From contig CAVWCL010000005.1 in assembly GCA_963753485.1 (NCBI GenBank), positions 186,001 through 250,000 of the forward strand: a stretch of 64,000 bases of DNA, read 5' to 3'. How positions within the stretch are numbered: position 1 is the stretch's first letter; every line of letters starts with the position of its first letter. The translations under genes and the position numbers were made by a program. Under the pieces are notes generated by a model. It had not been told where the DNA came from. It made no database searches and worked only from the letters and a program-made list of their open reading frames with translations. This DNA is from CAWDLX01 sp963753485 (GTDB taxonomy: Bacteria; Actinomycetota; Actinomycetes; Mycobacteriales; Micromonosporaceae). Positions 8,264 to 17,067 of the stretch are shown here, piece by piece.

Positions 8264-9483
8264 CCGTCTACGACGCCCGTACCGAGGGCCGGTGGTGGCG
8301 GCGGCAGGTGCGGCCCACCCTGCGGTTGCGGCTCACCCTCCTCAACGGCGCGCTGCTCGTCGGCGGGGCCCTGCTGCTGGTGTTGCTGACCTGGGTCCTG
8401 GTCGGCAACGCGCTGGACGCCGCGGTCGAGCCCGGCGCCCAGGTGGTCCGCGCCGACGGCTCCCGGGTCGCGGCCACGCAGTGGCAGCAGGAGCTGACCT
8501 CGTCGGTACGCCGGCACCTGCTCCTCGACGGTCTGCTGGCGGTGCTGGCGGTCAGCGCGATCGGGGTGGCCGGCGCGTACATGGTCGCCGGTCGGGCGCT
8601 GCGGCCGCTGCAGCAGGTGACCACGACCGCGCGCCACCTCTCCGGCGAGACGCTGGAGCAGCGGATCCGCTACGTCGGCGCCGACGACGAGGTGGCCGAG
8701 TTGGCCGCCACCTTCGACGCGATGCTGGACCGCATCAACACCGCCTTCGAAACCCAGAAACGCTTCGTCGCCAACGCCTCGCACGAGCTGCGTACGCCGC
8801 TGGCGGTGATGCGAACCGAGATCGACGTGACCCTGGCCGACCCGGAGGCGGACATCGCCGAGTACCGGCGGATGGCCAAGGTGGTGCGCGACGGGTCGGA
8901 ACGGGCCAACGCGCTGGTCGACGCGCTGCTCGTGCTGGCGCGCAGCGAGGCCCAGGCCGGGCGCCGGCTCTCCCGCAAGATGCCGGCTGATCTGTGCACC
9001 GGGGTGGCGGCGGCCATCTCGGCGATGCGGCGCGAGGCCGACCGGATCAGCCTCACCATCGTCACCGAGCTCGAACCGGCCCCGGTGGTCGGGGATCCCG
9101 GCCTGTTGGACCGGCTGGCCGGCAACCTCATCGAGAACGCGGTCCGCTACAACCATCTGCACGGTCGCCTCGAGGTGCGCACCGGCGCCGATGACACGCA
9201 CGCGTGGTTGGTGGTGCGCAACACCGGCTTCGAGGTGGACCCGGTGGACGTCCCCGGGCTCTTCGAGCCGTTCCGGCGCGGTGGCTGGGAACGGACCGGG
9301 GGCCGCGGCTCCGGGTTGGGGCTGTCCATCGTGCGGGCGGTCGCCGAGGCGCACGGCGGCACCGTGGGTGCCATCGCCAACGCCGAGGGCGGCGGCCTGG
9401 AGGTCACGGTCACCCTGCCGGCCGCCGCGACCACCCCGGTCGTGGCCGCCTCCGCAGCCGTGCCGCCCCGGATCGCGGACTGA
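8260..9483 (+). CDS. Membrane sensor histidine kinase
   Basis: A 407-residue kinase. It has two transmembrane helices (about residues 25-47 and 88-112) flanking a short extracytoplasmic loop of roughly 40 residues, then a HAMP linker (LRPLQQVTTTARHLSGETLEQRI). The HisKA helix has the phosphorylated His in NASHELRTPLAVM (about residue 175). The HATPase domain has the N box NLIENAVRYN and G boxes GRGSGLGLSIV. The loop is too small for a large ligand domain, which fits signal input through another protein such as the upstream propeller. The ATG at 8260 overlaps the last mini-ORF stop. It would phosphorylate the adjacent OmpR-type regulator. Confidence 0.93.
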   Translation: MTVYDARTEGRWWRRQVRPTLRLRLTLLNGALLVGGALLLVLLTWVLVGNALDAAVEPGAQVVRADGSRVAATQWQQELTSSVRRHLLLDGLLAVLAVSAIGVAGAYMVAGRALRPLQQVTTTARHLSGETLEQRIRYVGADDEVAELAATFDAMLDRINTAFETQKRFVANASHELRTPLAVMRTEIDVTLADPEADIAEYRRMAKVVRDGSERANALVDALLVLARSEAQAGRRLSRKMPADLCTGVAAAISAMRREADRISLTIVTELEPAPVVGDPGLLDRLAGNLIENAVRYNHLHGRLEVRTGADDTHAWLVVRNTGFEVDPVDVPGLFEPFRRGGWERTGGRGSGLGLSIVRAVAEAHGGTVGAIANAEGGGLEVTVTLPAAATTPVVAASAAVPPRIAD

Positions 9484-9491
9484 CCCACGGC

Positions 9492-11561
9492 TCAGGGCAG
9501 CGACGCGACCCCGGCCGGCAGGAAACGGTGTCCGGTGACCCGCTCCGCGATGCCGCAACGATCCAGGTACGGCGTGATCCCGCCGAGGTGGAACGGCCAG
9601 CCGGCCCCGAGGAGCAGGCACAGGTCGATGTCCTGAGCCTGCGCGACCACTGCCTCGTCGAGCATGATCCGGATCTCCTCAGCCAGCGCCGCCAGCGCCC
9701 GGTCGCGTACCGCATTCGCGTCCAACGGCGCCGAACCGAGTTCCAGTTGCTCGGCCAGGGCCGGGTTGAGCTCGCCATCGACCAGGATCGGCAGCCCGGA
9801 CTCGGCGATGCGCCGCATGTTCTGGCTCACCGCGAACCGGTCGGGGAAGGCCTCGTGCAGCACGCTGCCGACGTGGTAGGCGACCGCTGGGCCGACGAGC
9901 TGCAGGAGCGCAAGCGGGCGCATCGGCAGGCCGAGCTGGTCGAGGCTGGTGTCCGCGACCGCGGGCGCGGTGCCGGCGTCGACGGCGGCGAAGATCTCGC
10001 CGAGGAACCGGGTGAGCACCCGGTTCACCACGAAGGCCGGCGCATCCTTGACCAGCACGCAGGACTTGCGCAGCGCCCGGCCGACGGCGAACGCGGTGGC
10101 CAGGGTGGCGTCGTCGGTCAACTCCGCCCGGACCACCTCCAGCAGCGGCATCAGCGCCACCGGGTTGAAGAAGTGCAGGCCGACCAGGCGTTGCGGGTGG
10201 TCCAGGTCGGCCCCCATCGCGGCCACCGAGAGCGAGGAGGTGTTGGTCGCCAGCACACACTGCGCAGTGACCACCTTCTCCACCTCGGCCCAGACCTGCT
10301 TCTTCACCGCCAGCTCTTCGAAGACCGCCTCGATCACGAGGTCGGCGTCGGCGAAGGCGGCCTTCTCCACGCTGCCGGAGACCAGGGCGGTGAGCTTCGC
10401 CGCCTTGCCGGCGTCGAGGCGGCCCTTGGCGACCAGCTTCGCCACCTCGGTGTGCACATAGGACACACCCTGGTCCACCCGGGCCTGGTCGAGGTCGGTG
10501 AGGACCACCGGAACCTCCAGCCGCCGCACCGTGAGCAGGGCGAGCTGGCTGGCCATCAGGCCGGCGCCGACGATGCCCACCTTGGTCACCGGCCGGGCCA
10601 GGTTCCGGTCCGGGGCGCCGGCGGGGCGCTTGGCCCGCCGCTGCACCAGGTCGAACGCGTAGAGACCGCTGCGCAGCTCCTCGCTCATGACCAGGTCGCC
10701 CAGGGCCGTGTCCTCGGCCGCGGTTCCTTCGGCGAAGGGCGCGGTGCGGGCCAGCGTCAGCAGCTCCAGGGCCCGGTACGGTGCCGGCGCCGCCCGGTGC
10801 AGGCGCTCGTCGAGCTGGCCGCGGGCGTAGTCGATGACCATGTCCCAGACCTCACCGGCGTCGACCGGACGGCGGTTCACCCTCGTCTCACTGCGAACCA
10901 CCGAGGCCGCCCAGGCCAGCGAACGCTCCAGGAAGTCCGCCGGCTCCAGGAGCTGGTCGGCGATGCCCAGCCCGTGCGCCTGCTCCGCCCGGAGCATCCG
11001 GTTCTGCTGCAGCGGGTTGGCGATGATGACCTGGGCGGCGTCGGCGATCCCGATCAGATGGGGCAGCAGCTGGGTCCCACCCCACGCCGGCACCAGGCCG
11101 AGGGACACCTCGGGCAGGCCGATCGCGGTCACCGTGCTCGACAGGGTGCGGTACTGGCAATGCAGCGCGAGTTCCAGCCCGCCGCCGAGGACGGCGCCGT
11201 TGAGGAACGCGAAGGTGGGCACCGGCGAGTCCTTCAGCGCGGCGAAGACCCGGTGCCCGTACCGGCCGATCTCGATCGCCTGGTCGCGGCTGCGGATGAG
11301 CGGTAGGCCGGTCACGTCGGCGCCGACGCAGAAGATGTAGGGCTTGCCGGTGATCGCGATCAGGGCGGGCTCGGCGGCCTGGGCCGCCTCGATCGCGGCG
11401 GCGAGACTGGCCAGGCCGGCCGGGCCGAGGGTGTTCGGCTTGGTGTGGTCCAGGCCGTTGTCGAGCGTGATGAGGGCGGCCGGGCGGTCCAGTCCCGGCA
11501 CCGCCACCGGGCGCAGCAGGGCCTTGGTCACCACCTCGTCGGGAAACTGCGGTGCGCTCAC
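9492..11561 (-). CDS. Fatty-acid oxidation complex alpha subunit (enoyl-CoA hydratase/3-hydroxyacyl-CoA dehydrogenase)
   Basis: A 689-residue bifunctional beta-oxidation enzyme. The N-terminal crotonase domain has GKPYIFCVGADVTGL and NGAVLGGGLELALHC (oxyanion hole). The central NAD-binding domain has VGIVGAGLMASQLA, and the C-terminal 3-hydroxyacyl-CoA dehydrogenase domain has FVVNRVLTRFLGE. It hydrates enoyl-CoA and oxidises 3-hydroxyacyl-CoA. GTG 11561 is chosen because it overlaps the thiolase stop by 4 bp (GTGA); the open frame extends upstream without homology. With the thiolase it forms a FadB/FadA-like pair (fadB/fadJ type). Its 3' end lies 8 bp from the convergent kinase gene. Confidence 0.92.
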   Translation of the reverse strand: MSAPQFPDEVVTKALLRPVAVPGLDRPAALITLDNGLDHTKPNTLGPAGLASLAAAIEAAQAAEPALIAITGKPYIFCVGADVTGLPLIRSRDQAIEIGRYGHRVFAALKDSPVPTFAFLNGAVLGGGLELALHCQYRTLSSTVTAIGLPEVSLGLVPAWGGTQLLPHLIGIADAAQVIIANPLQQNRMLRAEQAHGLGIADQLLEPADFLERSLAWAASVVRSETRVNRRPVDAGEVWDMVIDYARGQLDERLHRAAPAPYRALELLTLARTAPFAEGTAAEDTALGDLVMSEELRSGLYAFDLVQRRAKRPAGAPDRNLARPVTKVGIVGAGLMASQLALLTVRRLEVPVVLTDLDQARVDQGVSYVHTEVAKLVAKGRLDAGKAAKLTALVSGSVEKAAFADADLVIEAVFEELAVKKQVWAEVEKVVTAQCVLATNTSSLSVAAMGADLDHPQRLVGLHFFNPVALMPLLEVVRAELTDDATLATAFAVGRALRKSCVLVKDAPAFVVNRVLTRFLGEIFAAVDAGTAPAVADTSLDQLGLPMRPLALLQLVGPAVAYHVGSVLHEAFPDRFAVSQNMRRIAESGLPILVDGELNPALAEQLELGSAPLDANAVRDRALAALAEEIRIMLDEAVVAQAQDIDLCLLLGAGWPFHLGGITPYLDRCGIAERVTGHRFLPAGVASLP

Positions 11562-12763
11562 GGCTGCCTCCAATGCGGGTTCTCCCAGATGACGGTGGCG
11601 CCCATGCCGATGCCGACACACATCGCGGTGAGGCCGTAGCGCACCGATGGCCGCTCGGCGAACTCCCGCGCCAGCTGGGTCATCAGCCGCACCCCGGAGG
11701 AGGCCAGCGGATGCCCGACCGCGATCGCGCCGCCCCACGGGTTCACCCGGGGGTCGTCGTCGGCGATCCCGAAGTGGTCGAGGAACGCGAGCACCTGCAC
11801 GGCGAACGCCTCGTTCAGCTCGAACAGACCGATGTCCGCAATGGACAGACCGGCGCGGCGCAGCGCCTTCTCGGTGGCCGGGATCGGGCCGACGCCCATG
11901 ACCTCGGGTTCGACGCCGGCGAACGCGTAGGTGACCAGCCGCATGGCCACCGGCAGCCCCAGTTCGGATGCGGCGTCGGCGCTGGCGAGCAGGCAGGCGG
12001 TCGCCCCGTCGTTGAGGCCGGCGGCGTTGCCCGCGGTCACCTTGCCGTGTGGTCGAAACGGTGTCTTGAGCGTGGCCAGCTGGGCCATCGAGGTGTCCCG
12101 CGGGGCCTCGTCGGTGCTGGCCAGTCCCCACCCGGCGGCCGGATCGCGGATGGCGACGGTGACCAGGTCCGGCTGGAGCTTGCCGTCGGCGTACGCCTTC
12201 GCGGTGCGCTCCTGCGAAGCCAGAGCGAACCGGTCGGCCCGCTCCTTGCTGATCGCGGGCAGGCGGTCGTGCAGGTTCTCCGCGGTCGCGCCCATGACCA
12301 GAGCGGACGGGTCGACCAGGTGCTCGGCCAGGATCCGTGGGTTGGGGTCCACCCCCTCACCCATCGGGTGGCGACCCATGTGCTCGACACCGCCGGCGAT
12401 GGCGACGTCGTAGGCGCCGAACGCGATCCCGGAGGCGAGGGTGGTCACCGCGGTGGTGGCGCCGGCGCACATCCGGTCGACGGCGAAGCCCGGCACGCTC
12501 TTGGGCAGCCCGGCCAGCAACGCCGCCGTCCGCCCGATGGTCAGCCCCTGGTCGCCGATCTGGGTGGTGGCCGCGATCGCGACCTCGTCGACCCGGTCGG
12601 GCGGCAGCGACGGGTTGCGGCGTAACAGTTCCCGGATGCACCGGATCACCAGGTCGTCGGCCCGGGTGTTGGCATAGAGGCTGTTCGCCTTCCCGAACGG
12701 GGTCCGCACCCCGTCGCAGAAGACGACCTCGCGCACGGTCCGGGGGGCATGGTCTGCGGGCAC
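11558..12763 (-). CDS. Acetyl-CoA C-acyltransferase (thiolase)
   Basis: A 401-residue thiolase catalysing CoA-dependent cleavage of 3-ketoacyl-CoA, the last step of beta-oxidation. The active-site Cys lies in DRMCAGATT, the His in GGAIAVGHPLASSG and the second Cys in AMCVGIGMGATV; length is typical. It is the first gene of a two-gene operon with the alpha subunit, overlapping it by 4 bp. A biosynthetic acetoacetyl-CoA thiolase is less likely given this partner. Confidence 0.94.
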   Translation of the reverse strand: MPADHAPRTVREVVFCDGVRTPFGKANSLYANTRADDLVIRCIRELLRRNPSLPPDRVDEVAIAATTQIGDQGLTIGRTAALLAGLPKSVPGFAVDRMCAGATTAVTTLASGIAFGAYDVAIAGGVEHMGRHPMGEGVDPNPRILAEHLVDPSALVMGATAENLHDRLPAISKERADRFALASQERTAKAYADGKLQPDLVTVAIRDPAAGWGLASTDEAPRDTSMAQLATLKTPFRPHGKVTAGNAAGLNDGATACLLASADAASELGLPVAMRLVTYAFAGVEPEVMGVGPIPATEKALRRAGLSIADIGLFELNEAFAVQVLAFLDHFGIADDDPRVNPWGGAIAVGHPLASSGVRLMTQLAREFAERPSVRYGLTAMCVGIGMGATVIWENPHWRQP

Positions 12764-12893
12764 TGCCGCCTCCTCGCGCTCAGCAACGTCGAGTCGATGC
12801 TACTCGTGGGTAACCAACCGGGCGGGCGGGGGCCAGGTGTCGCCGGCCACAGACCAGGATCGGCTAGGTTCGTCGTGGGAGAGAGGCGAGCGC

Positions 12894-13895
12894 GTGAAAG
12901 TCCTCATCGCCGGCGGCGCCGGGTTCATCGGCAGCACGGTCGCCTCCGCCTGTCTGGACGCCGGGATCGAGCCGGTGCTCCTGGACAGCCTCGCCACCGG
13001 CCGGGCTGAGTTCACTGCCGGCCGGGTCTTCTACCACGGCGACATCGCCGACGGCCCCCTGATCGACAAGATATTCGCGGAGCATCCGCAGCTCGCCGCC
13101 GTGGTGCACACCGCGGCCGCGATTGTGGTGCCGGAGTCGGTGGCCCAACCGCTGCGCTACTACCGGGAGAACGTGGCGAAGTCGGTCGACTTCGTCGAGC
13201 ACGTGGTGCGCAACGGCTGCCAGCGCTACCTGTTCAGCTCGTCGGCCGCCATCTACGCCCCCGGCGCCGACTTCACCGTCGACGAGTCGTCGCCGCTCGC
13301 GCCGGCCAGCCCGTACGCGCGGACCAAGGCGGTCATGGAGGGCGTGCTCGCCGACTGCACCGTGGCGTACGACCTGCGGGTGCTCTCGCTGCGCTACTTC
13401 AACCCGATCGGGGCCGACCCGACGCTGCGCAGCGGTCTGCAGGTCCGCGAGCCCACGCACCTGCTCGGCCGACTGGTGAGCGCGGCTGAGAGCGGGGAGG
13501 AGTTCGTGCTCACCGGGGTCGACTGGCCGACCCGCGACGGATCGGCGATCCGGGACTTCATCCACGTCTGGGACCTGGCCGGCGCGCACGTCTCGGCGCT
13601 GCAGCGATTCGACGAGCTGCTGGCACCGGGCGGGCCCCGCCGGTACGAGGTGATCAACCTTGGCACCGGTAGCGGGACCACGGTCCGCGAGTTCGTGGCC
13701 GCGTTCCGCCGGGTCTGCCCGACGCCGATCCGGGTCCGGGAGGCGCCCCCCCGCCCGGGCGATGTGGTCGGCTCCTATACCCGCATCGAGCGGGCCCGCG
13801 CGCTGCTCGGGTTCCAGCCCCGGTTCACCGTCGACGACGGCATCCGCGACTCACTGCGATGGGCCGCCCTGCGGGACCAGCGCCTCGGCGGCTGA
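12894..13895 (+). CDS. galE: UDP-glucose 4-epimerase
   Basis: A 333-residue extended-SDR epimerase interconverting UDP-glucose and UDP-galactose for cell-wall and exopolysaccharide precursors. The NAD motif GGAGFIGS is at residues 7-14. The catalytic Ser/Thr lies in LFSSSAAIY and the Tyr/Lys pair in SPYARTK; the substrate-loop sequence LRYFNPIGADP is characteristic of GalE. GTG 12894 follows GAGAGG. The 3' end overlaps the convergent rnd gene by 45 bp. Confidence 0.92.
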   Translation: MKVLIAGGAGFIGSTVASACLDAGIEPVLLDSLATGRAEFTAGRVFYHGDIADGPLIDKIFAEHPQLAAVVHTAAAIVVPESVAQPLRYYRENVAKSVDFVEHVVRNGCQRYLFSSSAAIYAPGADFTVDESSPLAPASPYARTKAVMEGVLADCTVAYDLRVLSLRYFNPIGADPTLRSGLQVREPTHLLGRLVSAAESGEEFVLTGVDWPTRDGSAIRDFIHVWDLAGAHVSALQRFDELLAPGGPRRYEVINLGTGSGTTVREFVAAFRRVCPTPIRVREAPPRPGDVVGSYTRIERARALLGFQPRFTVDDGIRDSLRWAALRDQRLGG

Positions 13896-15131
13896 CGCCG
13901 GCGCCGGGTCGCGCAGCGCGGCGGCGAGATCGGTGGCCAGCAGACCGACCTGCCACGCCCGCACGCCGGTGTCGGCCAGCGCCGCGGCCACCGACTGGGG
14001 GGTTGGTGGCTCGGGCGGCGTCCAGGCGAGTCGGCGAACCGAGTCCGGAGCGACCAGGTTCTCCGGCGGCAGGCTGTGCTCACCGGCGAGCTGGGTCACC
14101 ACCTCCCGGCAGCGGGCCAGCCGGGCCGCGGCAACCGGATCGCGCTCGGCCCACCGGTGCGGCGGCGGTGGACCGTCCAGGCTGGGTGGTTGCGGCAGCT
14201 CGGCGTCGGCCAGCCCGCGCGCCTGGGCGAGCGCGTCCAGCCACACCTGCGCCAGCCGGCGCACCGAGCGACCGCCGAAGCCGGGCAGGGTCAACAGCGC
14301 CCGCTCGTCCTGAGGATCGCCGGTGGCGGCGGCGATGATCGCGGCGTCGGGCAGAACCCGCCCCGGTGCCGCGTCCCGCCGGACCGCCACCCGGTCGCGG
14401 GCGTACCAGAGCGCCCGGACCCGCGCCAGCGCCCGGGCGCCGCGAACCTTGTGGATGCCGGAGGTGCGCCGCCAGGGATCGGGTCGGGGCGGCGGCGTCC
14501 GCCCGGCCGAAGCGACCAGGGCGGCGAACTCCTGCCGGGCCCATTCGAGCTTTCCCTGGGTGACGAGCTCCTCCTCGAGCTGGTCACGCAGCCCGATCAA
14601 CAGCTCCACGTCGAGGGCGGCGTAGCTCAGCCACGATGACGGCAGCGGGCGGCTCGACCAGTCGGCCGCGGAGTGATGCTTCTCGAGCGCGAAGCCGAGC
14701 AGGTTCTCGGTCAGCGCGGCCAACCCCACCCGCTCGAAGTTAGCCAGCCGCGCGGCCAGCTCGGTGTCGAAGAGGCGGGTCGGGCGCAGGCCGATCTCGG
14801 CCAGGCACGGCAGGTCCTGGCTCGCTGCGTGCAGCACCCACTCCGCATCCGCGATCGAGCGGGCGATCTCGCTGAGATCCTTGAACGGCAACGGATCGAT
14901 GAGGATGGTGCCGGTGCCCTCGCGGCGCACCTGCACCAGGTAGGCCCGATGAGTGTAGCGGTAGCCCGACGCCCGTTCGGCGTCGACCGCGACCGGACCG
15001 GTGCCGGCGGCGAGCCGCCGCGCGGCCCGGGTCAACTCCTGGTTGGTGACGATGGGCACGGGCGTACCGTCGCGCGGCGCTCGAAGGACGACGGCCGAGC
15101 TGGGGGCGGCGTCTGGTCCGTCGGTCACCAC
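13851..15131 (-). CDS. rnd: Ribonuclease D-family 3'-5' exoribonuclease with HRDC domain
   Basis: A 426-residue DEDD exonuclease. Exo I is VAVDAERASGY (Asp-x-Glu), Exo II contains LHAASQDLPCL, and Exo III contains LSYAALDVELLIGLR (Tyr...Asp). An HRDC domain follows around residues 220-310 (LTLPGFGGRSVRRLA). RNase D trims tRNA precursors and other RNAs. It is followed on the same strand by a DUF3000 gene located upstream at 15214-15825, so the two likely form one transcript. Its 3' end overlaps galE. Confidence 0.9.
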   Translation of the reverse strand: MVTDGPDAAPSSAVVLRAPRDGTPVPIVTNQELTRAARRLAAGTGPVAVDAERASGYRYTHRAYLVQVRREGTGTILIDPLPFKDLSEIARSIADAEWVLHAASQDLPCLAEIGLRPTRLFDTELAARLANFERVGLAALTENLLGFALEKHHSAADWSSRPLPSSWLSYAALDVELLIGLRDQLEEELVTQGKLEWARQEFAALVASAGRTPPPRPDPWRRTSGIHKVRGARALARVRALWYARDRVAVRRDAAPGRVLPDAAIIAAATGDPQDERALLTLPGFGGRSVRRLAQVWLDALAQARGLADAELPQPPSLDGPPPPHRWAERDPVAAARLARCREVVTQLAGEHSLPPENLVAPDSVRRLAWTPPEPPTPQSVAAALADTGVRAWQVGLLATDLAAALRDPAPASAAEALVPQGGPSQ

Positions 15132-15213
15132 CCAACCGTACGGTCACCGGCCGGCGCCTCGACGGCCGGCCCGGCGGCCGGCACGAGCCCGCGGGGCCGC
15201 GGGGCCGCGACGG

Positions 15214-15825
15214 TCAGCGGCCGGCGAGGCCGAAGTGGTCGCGCAGCGACACCACGCCCGGTGGTGGCAGCCCGGCGGTCGAGGCGAGCAGTGCGCACCA
15301 CGCGTCGAGATGGGTTGCGGTGTCGCGGTCGACCGGCGTCCACGATGCCCGGATCTCGATGTCGGCCGAGGTCGGCTGCCCGGAGAGGTCGCCGAACCGA
15401 GTGGAGAGCGTCTGGGTGACGGTGCCGGCCGCCGCCTTGTGCCGCGCGCCACAGTGGTCCAGCGCGTCGGTGAGCCAGCTCCAGCCCACCTCGGGCAGGA
15501 ACGGATCGGCCGCCATCTCGGCGTCGATCTCGGCGGTGACGTAGGTGACGAGGCGTAGTGTCCCCTCCCACGCTTCGTGGCCGGCCGGGTCGTGCAGAAG
15601 GATGAGCCGGCCGTCGGCGACCTCATCGCCCTCGCGCAGCACCGTTGCGGTCAGCGCAAAGGAGTACGGGGCCAGCCGTCGCGGCGCCGCCACCTCGGTC
15701 AGTGCGATCTCCGGGCGGGGGTGGGCCGATCGAAGGCCACGTACGGCCTCAGCGAAGATCGCGGGCACGGCGGTCGGGGTCGCCACGGCCTGAGCGTATG
15801 GCGCCGCCGGTGACCGCGGGAACAT
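15214..15825 (-). CDS. DUF3000 family protein
   Basis: A protein of about 200 residues matching the actinobacterial DUF3000 family. It has PAIFAEAVRGLRSA near the N-terminus, then HPRPEIALTEVAAPRRLAPY, FLPEVGWSWL and the C-terminal GVVSLRDHFGLAGR. Function is unknown. The gene is commonly found beside rnd and hemE in actinobacteria, as here. ATG 15825 is used; GTG 15786 is a plausible shorter start that removes 13 residues. Confidence 0.85.
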   Translation of the reverse strand: MFPRSPAAPYAQAVATPTAVPAIFAEAVRGLRSAHPRPEIALTEVAAPRRLAPYSFALTATVLREGDEVADGRLILLHDPAGHEAWEGTLRLVTYVTAEIDAEMAADPFLPEVGWSWLTDALDHCGARHKAAAGTVTQTLSTRFGDLSGQPTSADIEIRASWTPVDRDTATHLDAWCALLASTAGLPPPGVVSLRDHFGLAGR

Positions 15826-15955
15826 GGCACGCCGGCTGGAGGGGCGCAGTACCCGGCGGGGTTGCTCCGACCACGGACGTGTGTCCGGAATTGTCCGGCA
15901 TCGGCACAGCTGACCGGCCGCACTCCCCGTCGGCGGCGTGACACCATGAGTCTGG

Positions 15956-17014
15956 ATGAGCACCGATGTTCCCGTCCTGATCCGGGCCTGCCGCCGCCAA
16001 AGCGTCCCGTACCCGCCCGTGTGGTTCATGCGCCAGGCCGGCCGGTCGTTGCCCGAGTACCGCAGCGCCCGTGCCCGGGCCGGCCTGCCGATGCTGGCCG
16101 CCTGCCACCGCCCCGAGCTGGTCTGCGAGCTCACCCTGCAGCCGGTACGCCGCCACGGGGTGGACGCCGCCATCCTGTTCTCCGACATCGTGGTGCCGCT
16201 GGCCGCCGCCGGCGTCGACGTGGAGATCGTCGCCGGAGTCGGACCGGTGATCGCCAAGCCGGTGGCGAGCCTGGCCGACGTGGCCGCGATCGGCCCACTC
16301 GCCGCCGAGTCGGTGGCGACGGTGGCCGACGCGATCGCGTTGCTGACGCCGGAGCTGGGCGCCACGCCGCTGATCGGCTTCGCCGGTGCACCGTTCACCC
16401 TCGCCTCCTACCTCATCGAGGGCGGCCCGTCGCGCACCTACGTGAAGACGAAGGCACTCATGTACGGGGCGCCCGACATCTGGCACGCACTGTGCCAACG
16501 ACTGGCCCAGATCACGCTGGAGTTCCTCCGGGTGCAGATCCGCGCCGGCGCCGGCGTTGTCCAGCTCTTCGACTCCTGGGCCGGCGCGCTGTCGGAGGCC
16601 GACTACCGCCGCTATGTGCTGCCGCACTCGGCCGCCGTGCTGGGGCCGTTGGGTACGCAGTTCCCCGCGGTACCCCGCATCCACTTCGGGGTCGGCACCG
16701 GCGAGCTGCTCGGGGCCATCGGCGAGGCCGGCGCCGACGTGGTCGGGGTGGACTGGCGGACCCCGCTCGACGTGGCCTCGGCCCGGCTCGGTTCCCCCTT
16801 CGCCGTGCAGGGCAACCTCGACCCGGTGATCCTGTTCGCCCCGTGGCCGGTGGTGGCGGCCGAGGTCGGTCGCGTGGTTCGCGACGGCGCGGCCGCGCCC
16901 GGCCACGTGTTCAACCTCGGCCACGGGGTGTTACCTGAGACCGATCCCGACGTCCTCACCCGCATCGTCGACCTGGTCCACACCAGTCCGCCGCCCCTTT
17001 CCCCGTCGATCTAG
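15956..17014 (+). CDS. hemE: Uroporphyrinogen decarboxylase
   Basis: A 352-residue enzyme converting uroporphyrinogen III to coproporphyrinogen III. The signature FMRQAGRSLPEYRSAR is at about residues 23-38, the catalytic Asp lies in ILFSDIVVPL, GAPFTLASY follows, and the C-terminal FNLGHGVLPETDPD is conserved. It starts the heme cluster with cgoX/hemY and chdC/hemQ downstream, although an antisense SDR gene lies between. Its last codons and TAG stop (SPSI-stop) are supplied by the left arm of a 64-bp palindromic repeat. Confidence 0.95.
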   Translation: MSTDVPVLIRACRRQSVPYPPVWFMRQAGRSLPEYRSARARAGLPMLAACHRPELVCELTLQPVRRHGVDAAILFSDIVVPLAAAGVDVEIVAGVGPVIAKPVASLADVAAIGPLAAESVATVADAIALLTPELGATPLIGFAGAPFTLASYLIEGGPSRTYVKTKALMYGAPDIWHALCQRLAQITLEFLRVQIRAGAGVVQLFDSWAGALSEADYRRYVLPHSAAVLGPLGTQFPAVPRIHFGVGTGELLGAIGEAGADVVGVDWRTPLDVASARLGSPFAVQGNLDPVILFAPWPVVAAEVGRVVRDGAAAPGHVFNLGHGVLPETDPDVLTRIVDLVHTSPPPLSPSI

Positions 17015-17067
17015 GGCGTATGCACATGGTTCGATCTCAAATCGTGTGCGCAAGCCCTAGATCGACG
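17004..17067. repeat. 64-bp palindromic repeat, copy 1
   Basis: The arms CGTCGATCTAGGGC and GCCCTAGATCGACG are perfect inverted repeats at the ends of a 64-bp unit. It lies between convergent hemE and the SDR gene and provides the stop codons of both (CTAG occurs in each arm). It probably forms a strong hairpin on either transcript. Other copies are at 19986, 24947, 41712 and 47448. Confidence 0.93.

Noticed and set aside
8107..9621. 504-residue antisense ORF over the histidine kinase
   Set aside because: Shadow of the kinase frame; no domain seen.
9204..11306. 700-residue forward ORF opposite the fatty-acid oxidation gene
   Set aside because: The composition is antisense-like, and the opposite strand has clear catalytic motifs.
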